Below are positions 20,405 through 29,890 of a stretch of 37,389 nt of DNA, piece by piece. Both the position numbers and the translations under genes were made by a program. The notes under the pieces are model-generated. The model was given only the letters and a program-made list of their open reading frames with translations, was not told where the DNA came from and made no database searches. Source of the stretch: a virus; the IMG/VR virus record IMGVR_UViG_3300045999_003534, positions 1 to 37,389 of that record. One strand, given 5' to 3'. Positions within the stretch are counted from its first letter, which is position 1, and each line of letters starts with the position of its first letter.

Positions 20405-22468
20405 ATGAGCTTTTTAGGAACTCCATTTACGGTAGAGCAAGTAAAAGCTATTCCTGGCTTGTATGACGATGTAATGAATAATTTGTCGTCTGGGGGGTCT
20501 AGTCCACAAGAAAGGAGAGCGGCTATTCAAGGCGCTTACGCCGTCTTAAAGCCAGCGATGGATAACCCTGTTTCCTATGTGCAGAGCAACTTGCATCTTG
20601 CAATATTTGACGACTACAAAAATAAAAACAACAGTGCAACAACTCAGTACGTTTCGTTTTTGAAGAGCAAAGGGGTTGGTGACCAACAAATTCAACAGGC
20701 ATATCAAGAAGCTCTGCCGGTTGCTCAAAAAAGAATTTCTTATCTTGCGGCAGATGCAAATCAGTCAAGCCTAGCGACTATCGTTCCTATCGCACTGTCC
20801 TTGTTTGCTCCAGGCATTGGTGGCGCTATAGGAGCTGCTTTGACCGGCACTGCTGCAACTACTGTCGCTTCTCAGGTTATCGGTGCTGCTGTTGTCCAAG
20901 GTGTTCTTGCCGAGGCCCAAGGCGGTGACTTTTTAGATGGCGCGATTCAAGGCGCTGTTTCCGCTGGCGTTGCGCCTGCTGTTGCAAACTCTGTTGGAAC
21001 AACAGTTGCAGAAGTCATGGCAGACTCCGCTATCAAAAACGTAGTTGCCAACGCTGTTGCGTCATCTGCCGCTTCTGCTGTTACTGCTGCGCTGACTGGT
21101 GGCGATGTTAGTCAGGCTGCGCTCACTGGCGCTCTTGCCGGTGCTGGTGGATCTATTGGCAGAGAGCTTGGCACGGCTGTTGACTTGGGAACCACACCGT
21201 TTTCCGAGCAAACGCAGATGCTTGCAGGTCAAGAACAAGGGCTTGGCACTGCTGGTGGACTAGGAGCCAACATAGGTCAAGCTGTTGGAGCCATTGCTGC
21301 TGGAACAGACGCTGACCAAGCCATTTTGCAGTCGCTTGTTCAGGCGGCGGCTGAAAAACAGGCTTCTACACCGAAAACAGTTGAAGAAAACATTACTCAG
21401 ACTCCTGTTTCACCCTCTCCCGAAGCCAAAATAACTGCTCCTGTAGCCTCAGAAACGCCTATTTTGGTCACTGAGCCGTTGGACGCGACTATTTCAGAGC
21501 CGGTTGAAATCGCTCCCCCCACCCCCCAAGAAAAACTAATACTTGACTTAATTAGTCAAGAATTAGGGTTGGTAGAAGGTGGTTTGCAAGAGGGAATTGC
21601 GGGGACGATTCCAGAAGTTATTCCTGGCATTCAAGAAGGCATCGTTGAAACGACTCCAGGCTTTGACTTTGGTGTTCAGCAAGGTGTTGTTGAAACAATT
21701 CCTGAAGATCTAGGTGTACAACCTGAGATAGTTGCAACCATTCCTGAAAACTTGGGCTTGCAAACAGGTGTAGCAGAAACCATCCCAGAGGATTTAGGTC
21801 TTCAAGGCGGTGTAGCAGAAACAATTCCAAATCTAGACCAAGAAGTCTTAGACCTTATTACGCAGCCGACAGTTCCAGAAGAAAACTTGGCTCTAGATGT
21901 TCTTGGTGAACCTTTAACACCAGAGGCAGTTGACATTGAGCCTATTCCTCAAGACCCGCTGCTTGGCCTGTCGGCTCCGGCAGTAGGAGAAGGAGAGCAA
22001 GAGGCAATCGACTATCAAGCTTTAGAAGGTTTGTCTGACCCATCTGTTGGCCTGGGTGAAGAAGCAGCTATAGATCAAGCAAACCTTGATGCCTTAGGTG
22101 ATTTGTCTTCTCCTGAAGTCGGTCAGGGTGAACAAGAAGCCATTGACCGGCAAGCTCTAGAGGAGCTTTCTTCTGCCGAGGTTGGCCTGGGTGAGAAAGG
22201 TGCGATAGATGAGTCCATGACCCAAGTTGATGCTGTTCCGTACATTCGAGATGTCTACATCTCTGGTGGACGCAAGCAACCGATCATGGGGCCAACCGTG
22301 ACCACCCTAGGACAAGCTTTGTCTGCTCCATTTTTCTCATCATCACCTGTTTCTGGTTTGACTTCTTACCGTGGCGCTGGTGAAATTGAGTCTAAATCTA
22401 CGGGTAAGCCCCGCAGAGATGTTTGGAATGAAGCCTCTTTGCGGCTTAAAGATGCGTTAGGACTGTGA
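20405..22468 (+). CDS. Internal virion protein candidate with two tandem repeat arrays (687 aa)
   Basis: AGGAG precedes ATG 20405. Residues about 118-310 are Ala/Gly-rich and hydrophobic, with membrane-active character (IALSLFAPGIGGAIGAALTG). Residues about 392-478 are a tandem repeat of the type G-V-x-E-T-I-P-E-D-L-G-L-Q (six or seven units), and residues about 518-603 hold four units of the type LSxPxVGxGEQEAIDxQAL. It is followed by three more large virion-type proteins, as in podovirus internal core or ejection sets that pass into the host to guide DNA entry. Assignment is by position and composition. Confidence 0.6.
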   Translation: MSFLGTPFTVEQVKAIPGLYDDVMNNLSSGGSSPQERRAAIQGAYAVLKPAMDNPVSYVQSNLHLAIFDDYKNKNNSATTQYVSFLKSKGVGDQQIQQAYQEALPVAQKRISYLAADANQSSLATIVPIALSLFAPGIGGAIGAALTGTAATTVASQVIGAAVVQGVLAEAQGGDFLDGAIQGAVSAGVAPAVANSVGTTVAEVMADSAIKNVVANAVASSAASAVTAALTGGDVSQAALTGALAGAGGSIGRELGTAVDLGTTPFSEQTQMLAGQEQGLGTAGGLGANIGQAVGAIAAGTDADQAILQSLVQAAAEKQASTPKTVEENITQTPVSPSPEAKITAPVASETPILVTEPLDATISEPVEIAPPTPQEKLILDLISQELGLVEGGLQEGIAGTIPEVIPGIQEGIVETTPGFDFGVQQGVVETIPEDLGVQPEIVATIPENLGLQTGVAETIPEDLGLQGGVAETIPNLDQEVLDLITQPTVPEENLALDVLGEPLTPEAVDIEPIPQDPLLGLSAPAVGEGEQEAIDYQALEGLSDPSVGLGEEAAIDQANLDALGDLSSPEVGQGEQEAIDRQALEELSSAEVGLGEKGAIDESMTQVDAVPYIRDVYISGGRKQPIMGPTVTTLGQALSAPFFSSSPVSGLTSYRGAGEIESKSTGKPRRDVWNEASLRLKDALGL

Positions 22469-22469
22469 T

Positions 22470-23513
22470 ATGTCTCAAGTTAAAAAAATGACTCGCCTGG
22501 GTAGTGATACCCGCAAGATTGCAGCCCTGTTGCAAGCAAAGGCTCCTAAAGGTGAAATGCTTGCCTACATCTCTCCGCAAGAAGCTGCTCTGCTGAAGTC
22601 TCGTGGTGGTTCTGGTATGCCTCACGCTGACACTGGCATCCCGTCTTACCAAATCATGTCCGACTTTTCAGAGCCGTATATGTATGAGGCATACACCACT
22701 CCGGTAAACATTGGTGGTGGAGATTTTGCTGCGGCAACACCTAGTGCCTACGATCTGTCGCCAGGACTTCCATCCACTAGCATGGAGTACTTGCGCCAAC
22801 AGTTTCCAGGCGCACCAATGTCTGCTCAGTTTGAACCGCCAGCACCGCCTCCTACTGTAGATTTTGGTGGTGTAGCTCCTGTCTCTGCTGCGGCACAGGG
22901 CGTTCCTACTCCATCTATGCCAGCCTTCACGCCTCCTGCTGTTGAAGGCTATCAGCTAGGTCAGATGGATACGGGTCGTGTAGGACAAGAGCCTTCTGCA
23001 CTTAGTCGTCTTGGTGGCGCACTAGGTATCGACAAGCTAGACCCAACGAGGCTTGGCATTGCTGGCCTGCAAGCCCTTATAGGTGGCCGTCAGGCTCGTG
23101 CTGCTGCTCGCCAGGGTCAAGCAGGCAAACAAGAGATGCAAGCCCTTGCCGCTCCATACCGTCAGCAAGGTCAACAGATCCAGGCTCAAGCTGCTCGTGG
23201 TGAACTTACTCCCCAGGCTCAGCAATCTCTGCAAGCTGTTCAAGCACAACTGGCACAGGGAGCGCAAGCTCGTGGCGGTGTTGGCGCTGCTCAGATTGCC
23301 GGTCAGGTAGAAGCCGTGAGACAGCAGTTGTTGCAATCACAAGCTGACTATGGCTTGAAGCTTTCTGGTATCGGTGACCAGATTGCGCTGGGTGCTATCC
23401 GCGCTGGCATCCAAGCTGACCAGTACGTCAACAACTTGACTAGTGGCTATATGAACAACATCATGCGGGTGTTTGGCAGCACTGCGCCTACAGCGCCTGG
23501 AGGTCAACGATGA
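22470..23513 (+). CDS. Internal virion protein candidate (347 aa)
   Basis: AGGA lies about 8 nt before ATG 22470. The first half is Pro/Ala-rich and likely flexible (PPAPPPTVDFGG), the second half is a long Gln/Ala helix (about residues 205-310, QAGKQEMQALAAPYRQQGQQ). A short motif GGSGMPHADTGIPSYQ is near residue 47. It belongs to the four-gene internal protein set by order and style. No family recognised. Confidence 0.6.
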   Translation: MSQVKKMTRLGSDTRKIAALLQAKAPKGEMLAYISPQEAALLKSRGGSGMPHADTGIPSYQIMSDFSEPYMYEAYTTPVNIGGGDFAAATPSAYDLSPGLPSTSMEYLRQQFPGAPMSAQFEPPAPPPTVDFGGVAPVSAAAQGVPTPSMPAFTPPAVEGYQLGQMDTGRVGQEPSALSRLGGALGIDKLDPTRLGIAGLQALIGGRQARAAARQGQAGKQEMQALAAPYRQQGQQIQAQAARGELTPQAQQSLQAVQAQLAQGAQARGGVGAAQIAGQVEAVRQQLLQSQADYGLKLSGIGDQIALGAIRAGIQADQYVNNLTSGYMNNIMRVFGSTAPTAPGGQR

Positions 23514-24886
23514 ACGGTGAAGCAGCAAAAAGCCTGACTGGGATGCAGCAGTATCCCGTTTACATCAAGCCATTCCAAGAGTCGCTACAAGAATCTTCCG
23601 AGGCTAAAGGTGAGCTTGCTGGCCTTGAAAAAGGTATGCAGACTGAACGGACAGCGGCTCGTGAAACTGCTCGTGCTGGAGTCGAGGAAAAGTTTGCCAA
23701 GCAGGTTGCAGAAGCTCCACAGCGAGAGTTGCTGTCTGGCGTTTCCGAAAAGATGGAAGCTCCATTTGTTCCGACAAAAGAGACTGCCGGAGACATGGCT
23801 CAGTTGTTTGCGCTGGTCAACATCGCAGGATTTGCGTTAGGCGCTGGTGGCAAGCGTAACTCGCAGGCAGCAATGTCTGGCATGAACGGAATGCTAGAAG
23901 GCTATCAAAAAGGCCGAATGGATCTGTACAAGCGAGAGAAAGACTTGTTTGACACGAACATCAAGCAACTGAAGATGCGGTATGACACGCTAGATCGACA
24001 GTTAAAAGATGCTCTGGAGACATACAAGACTGACAAGGAAGCTGGCCTGCGTCAAGCAGACATGGCATATGCCCAGGCAGGAGCAAACTTCTACAAGCAG
24101 TACGCAGACAAGTTTGGTCTTGCTGCTATGTACGAGTACCACAAACAGGCAAAAGACAATGCCGACAAGATGTGGTCAGAAAGAACAAGGGAAGAGGAAC
24201 GCGCAAGAGCGCAGGCTTTCCGTGAGGCTCAGGCACGAGAGTCAAATTTGCTACGCCAGCAAGGCTTAGACATTCAGCGTCAAACATTGGCGATAAGACA
24301 AACCCAAGCAGAACAGTCTGCTGCCGCAAAAAATCTGAAGCCGCCAGCAAAAGAGTTGTTGGCTCAGAACACACTGCGAAACAACCTTATTCCAAAAATA
24401 CAAGAAGCCATTCCAGTTTTGGATCGGCTCAACAAAGAAAACAAGTGGAACACGCTGACCGCCCTCTTAGCCGTTGACTCAAGGCTTGCCGAGGTTCAGT
24501 TTAAAGACGATCCAGAGGCTCTGAATCTGATCCTAACGCTTGCTTACTTCCGCTCGAAAGAGTTTGAGACTGCTGGTAAAGCTCTTACACGCAAAGAGGA
24601 TCAAATTCTTGCGCCAATCGTTCGCGGAGACTTGCGTGTTTACGAGGGTGTTCGCAACGCGATGCAGGTTGGCCTGGGAACTTTGCAGAAAGAACAGAAG
24701 GCTTTGGAGGCCGCTGTTCCTTACATCGCAGAAGTCAACAAGGTCATCCGTGGAGAAAGCGACGATGGAGGAACTCCAGGCAAGTCCAAGTACTCAGTCG
24801 GCCAGATCATTGAGCGCGGAAACAAAAAGTACAGAGTGACTGGTATTGCTGACCCAAACAATCCAGACATTGAGGAGGTCAAATGA
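23510..24886 (+). CDS. Coiled-coil internal virion protein candidate (458 aa)
   Basis: GGAGG stands about 8 nt upstream of the ATG, which overlaps the previous stop (ATGA). Residues about 150-290 are long charged helices (LDRQLKDALETYKTDKEAGL; EEERARAQAFREAQARESNL). A short hydrophobic segment lies near 95-115 (AQLFALVNIAGFALGAGG). The C-terminal 30 residues (YSVGQIIERGNKKYRVTGI) form a small beta unit seen at the ends of some phage virion proteins. Confidence 0.6.
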   Translation: MNGEAAKSLTGMQQYPVYIKPFQESLQESSEAKGELAGLEKGMQTERTAARETARAGVEEKFAKQVAEAPQRELLSGVSEKMEAPFVPTKETAGDMAQLFALVNIAGFALGAGGKRNSQAAMSGMNGMLEGYQKGRMDLYKREKDLFDTNIKQLKMRYDTLDRQLKDALETYKTDKEAGLRQADMAYAQAGANFYKQYADKFGLAAMYEYHKQAKDNADKMWSERTREEERARAQAFREAQARESNLLRQQGLDIQRQTLAIRQTQAEQSAAAKNLKPPAKELLAQNTLRNNLIPKIQEAIPVLDRLNKENKWNTLTALLAVDSRLAEVQFKDDPEALNLILTLAYFRSKEFETAGKALTRKEDQILAPIVRGDLRVYEGVRNAMQVGLGTLQKEQKALEAAVPYIAEVNKVIRGESDDGGTPGKSKYSVGQIIERGNKKYRVTGIADPNNPDIEEVK

Positions 24887-27606
24887 AGCTCTCCGACATT
24901 GATGCTGCTCCTCAAGGAAAGCTCAAGCTTTCAGATATCCCACCTGAACCTGCCGCTCCACAGCCAGAAGGTAAGAAGGGGTACGACCTGCTGGATGGAG
25001 CTAAAGACGTAGCAAAGTCAACAGGATTTGGTGCAGTTGCTGGAGCATTTGCTCCCGAGATTTTGTCTGCTGCTGGAGCAGGCATGATGGCATTCCCGCC
25101 TACCGCCCCGTTTGGCCCTGCCGTTTTTGGTGCTGGACGAGCTATGCGTGGTCAACGTATTGCAAGCGCTGTATCTGGTGGGTTTGGTGGTGGAGTAGGT
25201 GAGACTGCTGGTCAAGTTGTCGAGGCAAATGACGGAGGCAGGACTGCTGGTGAAGTTGCTCGTCTTGTCGGCGGCATGACAACTCCAGAGCTTGCTCGTC
25301 AAGCTGTAAAGCCATTTGCAAAAGCCGGTGGTTATGGCTTATCCCTGCTTGCAAACAAGATTCTTCCAGGCGCGGGTACGTCTGCCAGAACTCTTGGTCA
25401 ACTCTTGAAAGAAGAGGGGCCAGCAACTGCGAATCTGACAGAAGCGCAGAGGCGGTTTGTTGAAGAAAAGTTGATGGCTATCCGTGGCGGGGAGCAGTCG
25501 TTTAAGCCCATGCAAGACATCTATGCTGTCCTGCGTCAAGGCGCTCAGAAGGCCACCTCTATGGCCGATCAAGCTGCCACGGCTCTGGAGACAGAAGCTG
25601 GGCGCATCATTGCTGAAGCTCAGACAGCAGCAGGGCGAATCCCAGGTCAGTACGAGACTCGTATCAGCAACCTGCAAAGCCAGCTTAATACTTCTGCTGA
25701 CGGTCTTCGCAAAGCAGCAACAGAACACGCAGCTACTATTCGCGCTCAATCCGAGTCTGCGGCAGAAGGTATCCGTCAACGTGCTGCTGCACAAGGCCCA
25801 CAAATGCAAGCTGCTGCTCAACAGCAAGCAGACCAAATCATCGCAAATGGCCGTCAGCAATCCGACTCCATCTTGTCTGATGCCAACGCAAGAATTGGCC
25901 GACTGCGCTCTGTAGCAGACAGGCTTAGGTCTAGCATCCCTGGTCAACAAGCTGGTGCAGCACAACAGCTAGGATCCATTGGTCAAGCTGCCAAGCCTAC
26001 AGACATCGGCAACCAGATCCGTCAGCAGTTCATGTCAAAGCTAGACGAGTTGAAGGCTGTCAGAGAGCAAAACCTACAGAAGCTCAAGACATCGGCATTC
26101 TCTGATGCTCAAAACAAAGAAGCAGCAGGACAGCGCTACATGAACACAAAGGCTTATAGCGATGCTATAGGTCAGATGAGCCGTGAAATTCAGAACCCAG
26201 AAACCAAGTTGCTGAATGTTCCAGAAGGAGAGATTCGTCAGTCCTTGGTCAAGGTGATGGATCAACTACGCTCTGGTCAGATGAGCTTCCAAGGTTTGGA
26301 GACTCTGCGCCGCTCTTTGCGTGACAGGGCTTTTGGCTTGCCAGCAGAAGGCTATGACGCTATCGGTCAACAGCAGGCTGGTCGTCTTGCTGACTACGTA
26401 GAGAACATCCAGAAAGAGTTTTCGCCAGGGTTTGAGAAGTACCTCAAACAGTACGCAGAGGACTCCAAGCCTCTGAACGAATTCAAGAACCGTCTTGGCA
26501 AGGCTATTGTCGGCAAAGAAGAGTTCGACATGAGTATGTTCAAGACCGACCCAGCGGCCTTGGGTAAGCAGGCATTCTCTACTGCAAGCACTGTTGACCA
26601 GCTTGTGAAGACTGTTGGCGCTCCGCAGGCTGAGCGTCTTGCTCGGATGTTTATCGCAGATACTTTGCGCGGTGGATCTGCCAAAGATGTGGCAAGCACG
26701 ATCAAAGCAAACAGGGATTGGCTAGACCAGTTCCCGGCTCTTAGCCAGCAGCTAAATCAGGCGGCTGAGCGGCTTGGGATTGCTGAGCGTGTTATCTCTA
26801 AACGGGAGACTCTGTCAAAAGCTCTCAGAACTGAGATGGGAGGCATCCCAGGTAAGGCTCAGCGTCTTGCAGTTAGGACAGAAGAAAGCGCTGCAACTGC
26901 TGCACGGCGAGTGGAAGAAGAAGCTGCTCGTCAGGCTCGTGCGCTTGAGAAGACTGCTGAAGGTCAGGCAGGCAAAGCGCTTGCTGCCGGAGAGACACAG
27001 GCAGGAGCAAGGATTGCTGGCACGGAGCAACAGATCGGAGCATCTGCCAAGTCTGTAGAGCGTCAGCGTGAGGCTTTGCAGAAAGAGGCTGAGCAGAAGG
27101 CTAAAGGTCTTGTCGGTGCGGCAGAGACAAAGGCTGCACCACTGACGGCTGAAGCACAGAAACTTCGTCAAGAGGCTCAAAGCAAAGCGAGCATCATTCT
27201 TGGCAAAGAGACTGATGAGAAGCGAGTCATGAACTTCTTGTTGGGCGCAAAGGCAGATGAGTGGGATGTCATTTCTCCGATCATTGCAGCCACACCTGGA
27301 GGCAGAGAAAGGTTGGCAGATGCTGTTGCTCAAACGATTGCACTTAGGGCAAACTCAAGCCTGAAAGGTGCAATCACAGATATGCAACTGATGTCTGAAA
27401 ACCTTGTGAGGAACAACCTGATGTCTCGTGGAGATGCTGACAAGCTCGTCAAGAAATTGCAGGACGTTTTTGTTGCTCCAATCTCTGACATTCAGAGGTC
27501 AAGTCTTGGTCAGCGTCTTATCCGTAATGCCATTACTGGCTACGTGGCCCCTGGCGCTGGGCGTGGTGTTGAGGGTATTTTCAACCTTATAGGAGAACAG
27601 CAATGA
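24883..27606 (+). CDS. Large internal virion/ejection protein candidate (907 aa)
   Basis: This is the largest gene of the window. GGAGG precedes the ATG, which overlaps the previous stop. The N-terminus carries KLSDI repeats (residues 2-5 and 14-18). Residues about 45-100 are Gly/Ala-rich and hydrophobic (FGAVAGAFAPEILSAAGAGM), a possible membrane-penetrating part. Long Ala/Gln/Glu helices dominate residues 200-390 and 660-760. Size and position fit the big core proteins of podoviruses that help form a channel across the host envelope. No lytic transglycosylase motif was seen. Confidence 0.6.
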   Translation: MKLSDIDAAPQGKLKLSDIPPEPAAPQPEGKKGYDLLDGAKDVAKSTGFGAVAGAFAPEILSAAGAGMMAFPPTAPFGPAVFGAGRAMRGQRIASAVSGGFGGGVGETAGQVVEANDGGRTAGEVARLVGGMTTPELARQAVKPFAKAGGYGLSLLANKILPGAGTSARTLGQLLKEEGPATANLTEAQRRFVEEKLMAIRGGEQSFKPMQDIYAVLRQGAQKATSMADQAATALETEAGRIIAEAQTAAGRIPGQYETRISNLQSQLNTSADGLRKAATEHAATIRAQSESAAEGIRQRAAAQGPQMQAAAQQQADQIIANGRQQSDSILSDANARIGRLRSVADRLRSSIPGQQAGAAQQLGSIGQAAKPTDIGNQIRQQFMSKLDELKAVREQNLQKLKTSAFSDAQNKEAAGQRYMNTKAYSDAIGQMSREIQNPETKLLNVPEGEIRQSLVKVMDQLRSGQMSFQGLETLRRSLRDRAFGLPAEGYDAIGQQQAGRLADYVENIQKEFSPGFEKYLKQYAEDSKPLNEFKNRLGKAIVGKEEFDMSMFKTDPAALGKQAFSTASTVDQLVKTVGAPQAERLARMFIADTLRGGSAKDVASTIKANRDWLDQFPALSQQLNQAAERLGIAERVISKRETLSKALRTEMGGIPGKAQRLAVRTEESAATAARRVEEEAARQARALEKTAEGQAGKALAAGETQAGARIAGTEQQIGASAKSVERQREALQKEAEQKAKGLVGAAETKAAPLTAEAQKLRQEAQSKASIILGKETDEKRVMNFLLGAKADEWDVISPIIAATPGGRERLADAVAQTIALRANSSLKGAITDMQLMSENLVRNNLMSRGDADKLVKKLQDVFVAPISDIQRSSLGQRLIRNAITGYVAPGAGRGVEGIFNLIGEQQ

Positions 27607-27764
27607 ACGACAGTTTGGAATACAAGGAAAGCAGCGAGTACCGCAAAGACAAGGACACTCGTGAGGGTGGTGAGAACGAACTGCGTGGCAGCAAGGACGC
27701 ACAACGCGCCCTGCAACGTGTACGCAAGCAAGACCGTCAGAGCAAGCGTTCTAGCAAGAGGTAA
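27603..27764 (+). CDS. Small charged basic protein (53 aa)
   Basis: The ATG overlaps the previous stop (ATGA), with AGGAG about 8 nt upstream. The chain is almost entirely charged or polar ([29 protein letters not shown] at the end). No fold or family recognised. It is the first of two adjacent basic small genes. Confidence 0.6.
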   Translation: MNDSLEYKESSEYRKDKDTREGGENELRGSKDAQRALQRVRKQDRQSKRSSKR

Positions 27765-27766
27765 TC

Positions 27767-27907
27767 ATGCCGCTGAAACAAGGGTTTTCTAAAGAGACTG
27801 TCAGCAAGAACATCTCTCGTGAGATGAAGCGTGGCCGTCCCCAGAAGCAGGCTATTGCTATCGCGCTGAGCGTTGCACGGAAGGCCAAGCGCAAGGCTAA
27901 GCGATGA
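27767..27907 (+). CDS. Small basic helical protein (46 aa), DUF6496-like
   Basis: The ATG follows the previous stop by two bases. The sequence [20 protein letters not shown] followed by [20 protein letters not shown] and a KAKRKAKR tail matches a small family widespread in phages and bacteria, which I believe is DUF6496. The pattern (helix with 'G.p.kQAvAIALs.ARk') is strong although no function is known. A nucleic-acid-binding role is likely from charge. The stop overlaps the next start (ATGA). Confidence 0.7.
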   Translation: MPLKQGFSKETVSKNISREMKRGRPQKQAIAIALSVARKAKRKAKR

Positions 27908-28116
27908 GCAAGAAGAAGATTGGCATCAACCCTGAGCTTGAGAAGCACATCAACCAGCTTCTGAGTGCCGTGATGATGGACGGAACTGCTAGCATCACAG
28001 AGAAGATGAAGGTGGTAGACAGGGCGCTCAAGCTAGAGCAGTTGAAGGCCAAGATTTCTGATGATGAGTGGGGGTCTGGCTTCCTAGCGGAAGAGGACGA
28101 CGACAAGGATACGTGA
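27904..28116 (+). CDS. Hypothetical acidic-tailed protein (70 aa)
   Basis: The start overlaps the upstream stop. The chain is helical ([36 protein letters not shown]) and ends in an acidic tail (AEEDDDKDT). No family recognised. The acidic tail could pair with the basic proteins encoded just upstream, but this is only a suggestion. Confidence 0.6.
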   Translation: MSKKKIGINPELEKHINQLLSAVMMDGTASITEKMKVVDRALKLEQLKAKISDDEWGSGFLAEEDDDKDT

Positions 28117-28125
28117 TGATATGAT
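28117..28125 (+). promoter_or_regulatory. Extended -10 promoter candidate before the lysis-end genes
   Basis: TGATATGAT fits an extended -10 (TG-n-TATGAT, five of six). It lies in one of the rare gaps of the rightward block, 33 bp before the 28158 start. No clear -35 is present. Chance is possible. Confidence 0.25.
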
Positions 28126-28157
28126 TATCCCGCTATCACAACATAGAGGGTTTAGTC

Positions 28158-28385
28158 ATGGACGCACAAATCTTGAAGTTTGTCAGGCTTGGTCTGGAGG
28201 TCATCACAGACCGCCTCATCACCATTCTTGCTCTGCTAAGCAGCGGTGGGTTGGCTTGTTGGGTGATGTGGGGGCCGGTGTGGGAGCGTGTTTCTACACT
28301 AGCAATTTTTGTGATTTTTGCGTATCTTGTCGTACGCGCAAAGGAGAGTAGAAATGAATTTCATTCCCAAAGTAAAGACGGTTAA
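28158..28385 (+). CDS. Small membrane protein (75 aa), holin-like candidate
   Basis: GAGGG precedes the ATG. Two hydrophobic segments lie at about residues 20-38 (LITILALLSSGGLACWVMW) and 43-60 (RVSTLAIFVIFAYLVVRA), followed by a charged C-terminus. Two-segment small proteins near an endolysin are often holins or antiholins, but the 29891 product is a better holin match. The end overlaps the next gene by 32 bp. Confidence 0.6.
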   Translation: MDAQILKFVRLGLEVITDRLITILALLSSGGLACWVMWGPVWERVSTLAIFVIFAYLVVRAKESRNEFHSQSKDG

Positions 28386-28569
28386 GACTGTCGCTGAAGT
28401 CGGCACTGGCATCATTGAAAACAAGCTGTGTGTCCCAGGCCAGTTCACCCCTGGCAAGATGCCTGCTGGTGGCTTCCAGGCCGTCTGGAACTTCAAGAAC
28501 AACCAGCCTAACGACTACTTCACCCGTAAGCAAAGTCCTACGTCTGGTGGCGGCAAGAAGGTGTACTAA
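28354..28569 (+). CDS. Hypothetical protein (71 aa)
   Basis: AAGGAGAG stands just before ATG 28354; the frame extends upstream but lacks another site. The chain has a beta/turn pattern with PGQFTPGKMPAGGFQAVWNF and a Gly/Lys-rich end. No family recognised. It lies before the duplicated tail-decoration pair. Confidence 0.6.
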   Translation: MNFIPKVKTVKTVAEVGTGIIENKLCVPGQFTPGKMPAGGFQAVWNFKNNQPNDYFTRKQSPTSGGGKKVY

Positions 28570-28571
28570 TC

Positions 28572-28898
28572 ATGGGAATCATGGCCTTCACCCCTATGGG
28601 GAATGCGGTGACGTTCAATGCCGCAGTAACGCCACCCACGCCTGTACGCGCCACCTCGTCAACCATTGGCGGCACACAATACCGTGTTCACAACACTGGC
28701 AATGTGGTCGTCTACATGGGTTACGGTGACTCTGCTGCCAACGCCACCTCCACTGCAAACGCATCCCTGAACGGCACAACTATCAGCTTGATGCCAAACA
28801 GTGTTGAGGTGTTCACGTTCAACGCGAATGCGTACTTCACAGGCGCAACTGGCTCTGGCACGGCTGTCGTGACCATCATTGCCGGGGATGGTTCGTAA
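28572..28898 (+). CDS. Beta-rich virion protein (108 aa), paralogue of the 18629-18958 product
   Basis: Start ATG 28572 or 28581; no clear ribosome site, two bases after the upstream stop. Full-length similarity to the 18629-18958 product is visible (see that entry for the shared cores). The next gene starts on the stop (TAATG). Being kept as a second copy 10 kb away, next to a second fibre-tip gene, suggests that both attach tip proteins or decorate the same structure. Confidence 0.72.
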   Translation: MGIMAFTPMGNAVTFNAAVTPPTPVRATSSTIGGTQYRVHNTGNVVVYMGYGDSAANATSTANASLNGTTISLMPNSVEVFTFNANAYFTGATGSGTAVVTIIAGDGS

Positions 28899-29407
28899 TG
28901 CTCAGGACTGCTGGCGGGTTAACCGTTAATAATATAACCAACTTTGCTGGTTACTACGGCTCGTTCTACAGCAGTCTAGACCAGACTGACGGCACAACGC
29001 CTCACCTGATGTTTGCTGAGAACACGGCAGACAATGCTGGTGTGACGATGGAGACTGGTTCAGAAGGAACAAAGAGCAGGATGACGTTTGCCTTCGCAGG
29101 CACGTACAACATCCAGTTCTCTGCTCAGCTTCACAACACTGGTGGCGGTGGATCTGGAAACACAGTCAACATCTGGTTCAAGCTGAACGGCGCGAACATT
29201 GCAAACTCTGACACCAAGGTCACTGTGCCTAGCAATGCGCCGTATGTCGTTGCTGCCTGGAACTTCATTGCTAGTGTTGCTGCTGGGAACTATGTGGAGC
29301 TTGTTTGGCTTACAGACAACTCCAACATCATCCTTGAGCATGAGCCATCTGGAACTTACAATCCCGCAATCCCCTCTCTAATCCTTACAGCCCAGCAAAT
29401 AAGGTGA
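28898..29407 (+). CDS. Fibre-tip-like jelly-roll protein (169 aa)
   Basis: The ATG overlaps the previous stop (TAATG). The pattern YYGSFYSSLDQT, MTFAFAGTYNIQFSAQLHNT, NIWFKLNGANIANSDT and WNFIASVAAGNYVELVWLTD matches a beta-sandwich module frequent at the tips of phage fibres, loosely similar to C1q/TNF-like folds. It is likely a receptor-binding or fibre-tip protein. Its start (MLRTAGGL) resembles that of the 18961 product (MLKTVSSF), consistent with duplication of a two-gene unit and replacement of the C-terminal part. Confidence 0.72.
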   Translation: MLRTAGGLTVNNITNFAGYYGSFYSSLDQTDGTTPHLMFAENTADNAGVTMETGSEGTKSRMTFAFAGTYNIQFSAQLHNTGGGGSGNTVNIWFKLNGANIANSDTKVTVPSNAPYVVAAWNFIASVAAGNYVELVWLTDNSNIILEHEPSGTYNPAIPSLILTAQQIR

Positions 29408-29412
29408 CTTGA

Positions 29413-29889
29413 ATGATTGACCCGATAACCGCACTAGCGGCTGTCTCATCTGCGGTCAACTTAGTCAAGAAGGCTGTCAAGACCGTTCAAGATGTGCAGA
29501 GCCTTGGGCCTGTGCTGGGTCAGTATTTCGATGCCAAAGCGCAAGCAATCGAGGTAGTCGAGAAAGCAAAGACTGGTGGCTTCAAAGGCTCAGCGCTTGG
29601 TAAGGCGCTAGAGCTTGAGCTTGCTCTTGAGCAGGCCCGTGAGTTTGAAGAACAAGTCAAGATGCTCTTCTTCCAAAGCAACAAAATGGATGTGTGGCAG
29701 CGCATCACCGCTCGTGCCAAACAGATGGAAGCTGATGCTGCTCGTGCGGAAGGCAAGCGCAAAGCAGAGGCAAAGCGCCGCCAAGCAGAGATAGACGATA
29801 TGTTCTTGATTGGCATCGCCCTCCTAACCACGCTGGTTGTTCTCGGCGTCACCTTCTACTTTGTGGTTGAAGCCTTACAGAGGAACTGA
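29413..29889 (+). CDS. Coiled-coil protein with C-terminal membrane segment (158 aa)
   Basis: No strong site precedes ATG 29413. Residues 1-60 start with MIDPITALAAVSSAVNLVKK, a beginning shared by small proteins near podovirus lysis genes. Residues 75-125 are highly charged helix (RAKQMEADAARAEGKRKAEA). Residues 128-150 are a membrane segment (MFLIGIALLTTLVVLGVTFY). It could belong to the lysis set, for example as a spanin-like or accessory membrane protein, but lacks a signal or lipobox to show it. Confidence 0.65.
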   Translation: MIDPITALAAVSSAVNLVKKAVKTVQDVQSLGPVLGQYFDAKAQAIEVVEKAKTGGFKGSALGKALELELALEQAREFEEQVKMLFFQSNKMDVWQRITARAKQMEADAARAEGKRKAEAKRRQAEIDDMFLIGIALLTTLVVLGVTFYFVVEALQRN

Positions 29890-29890
29890 C

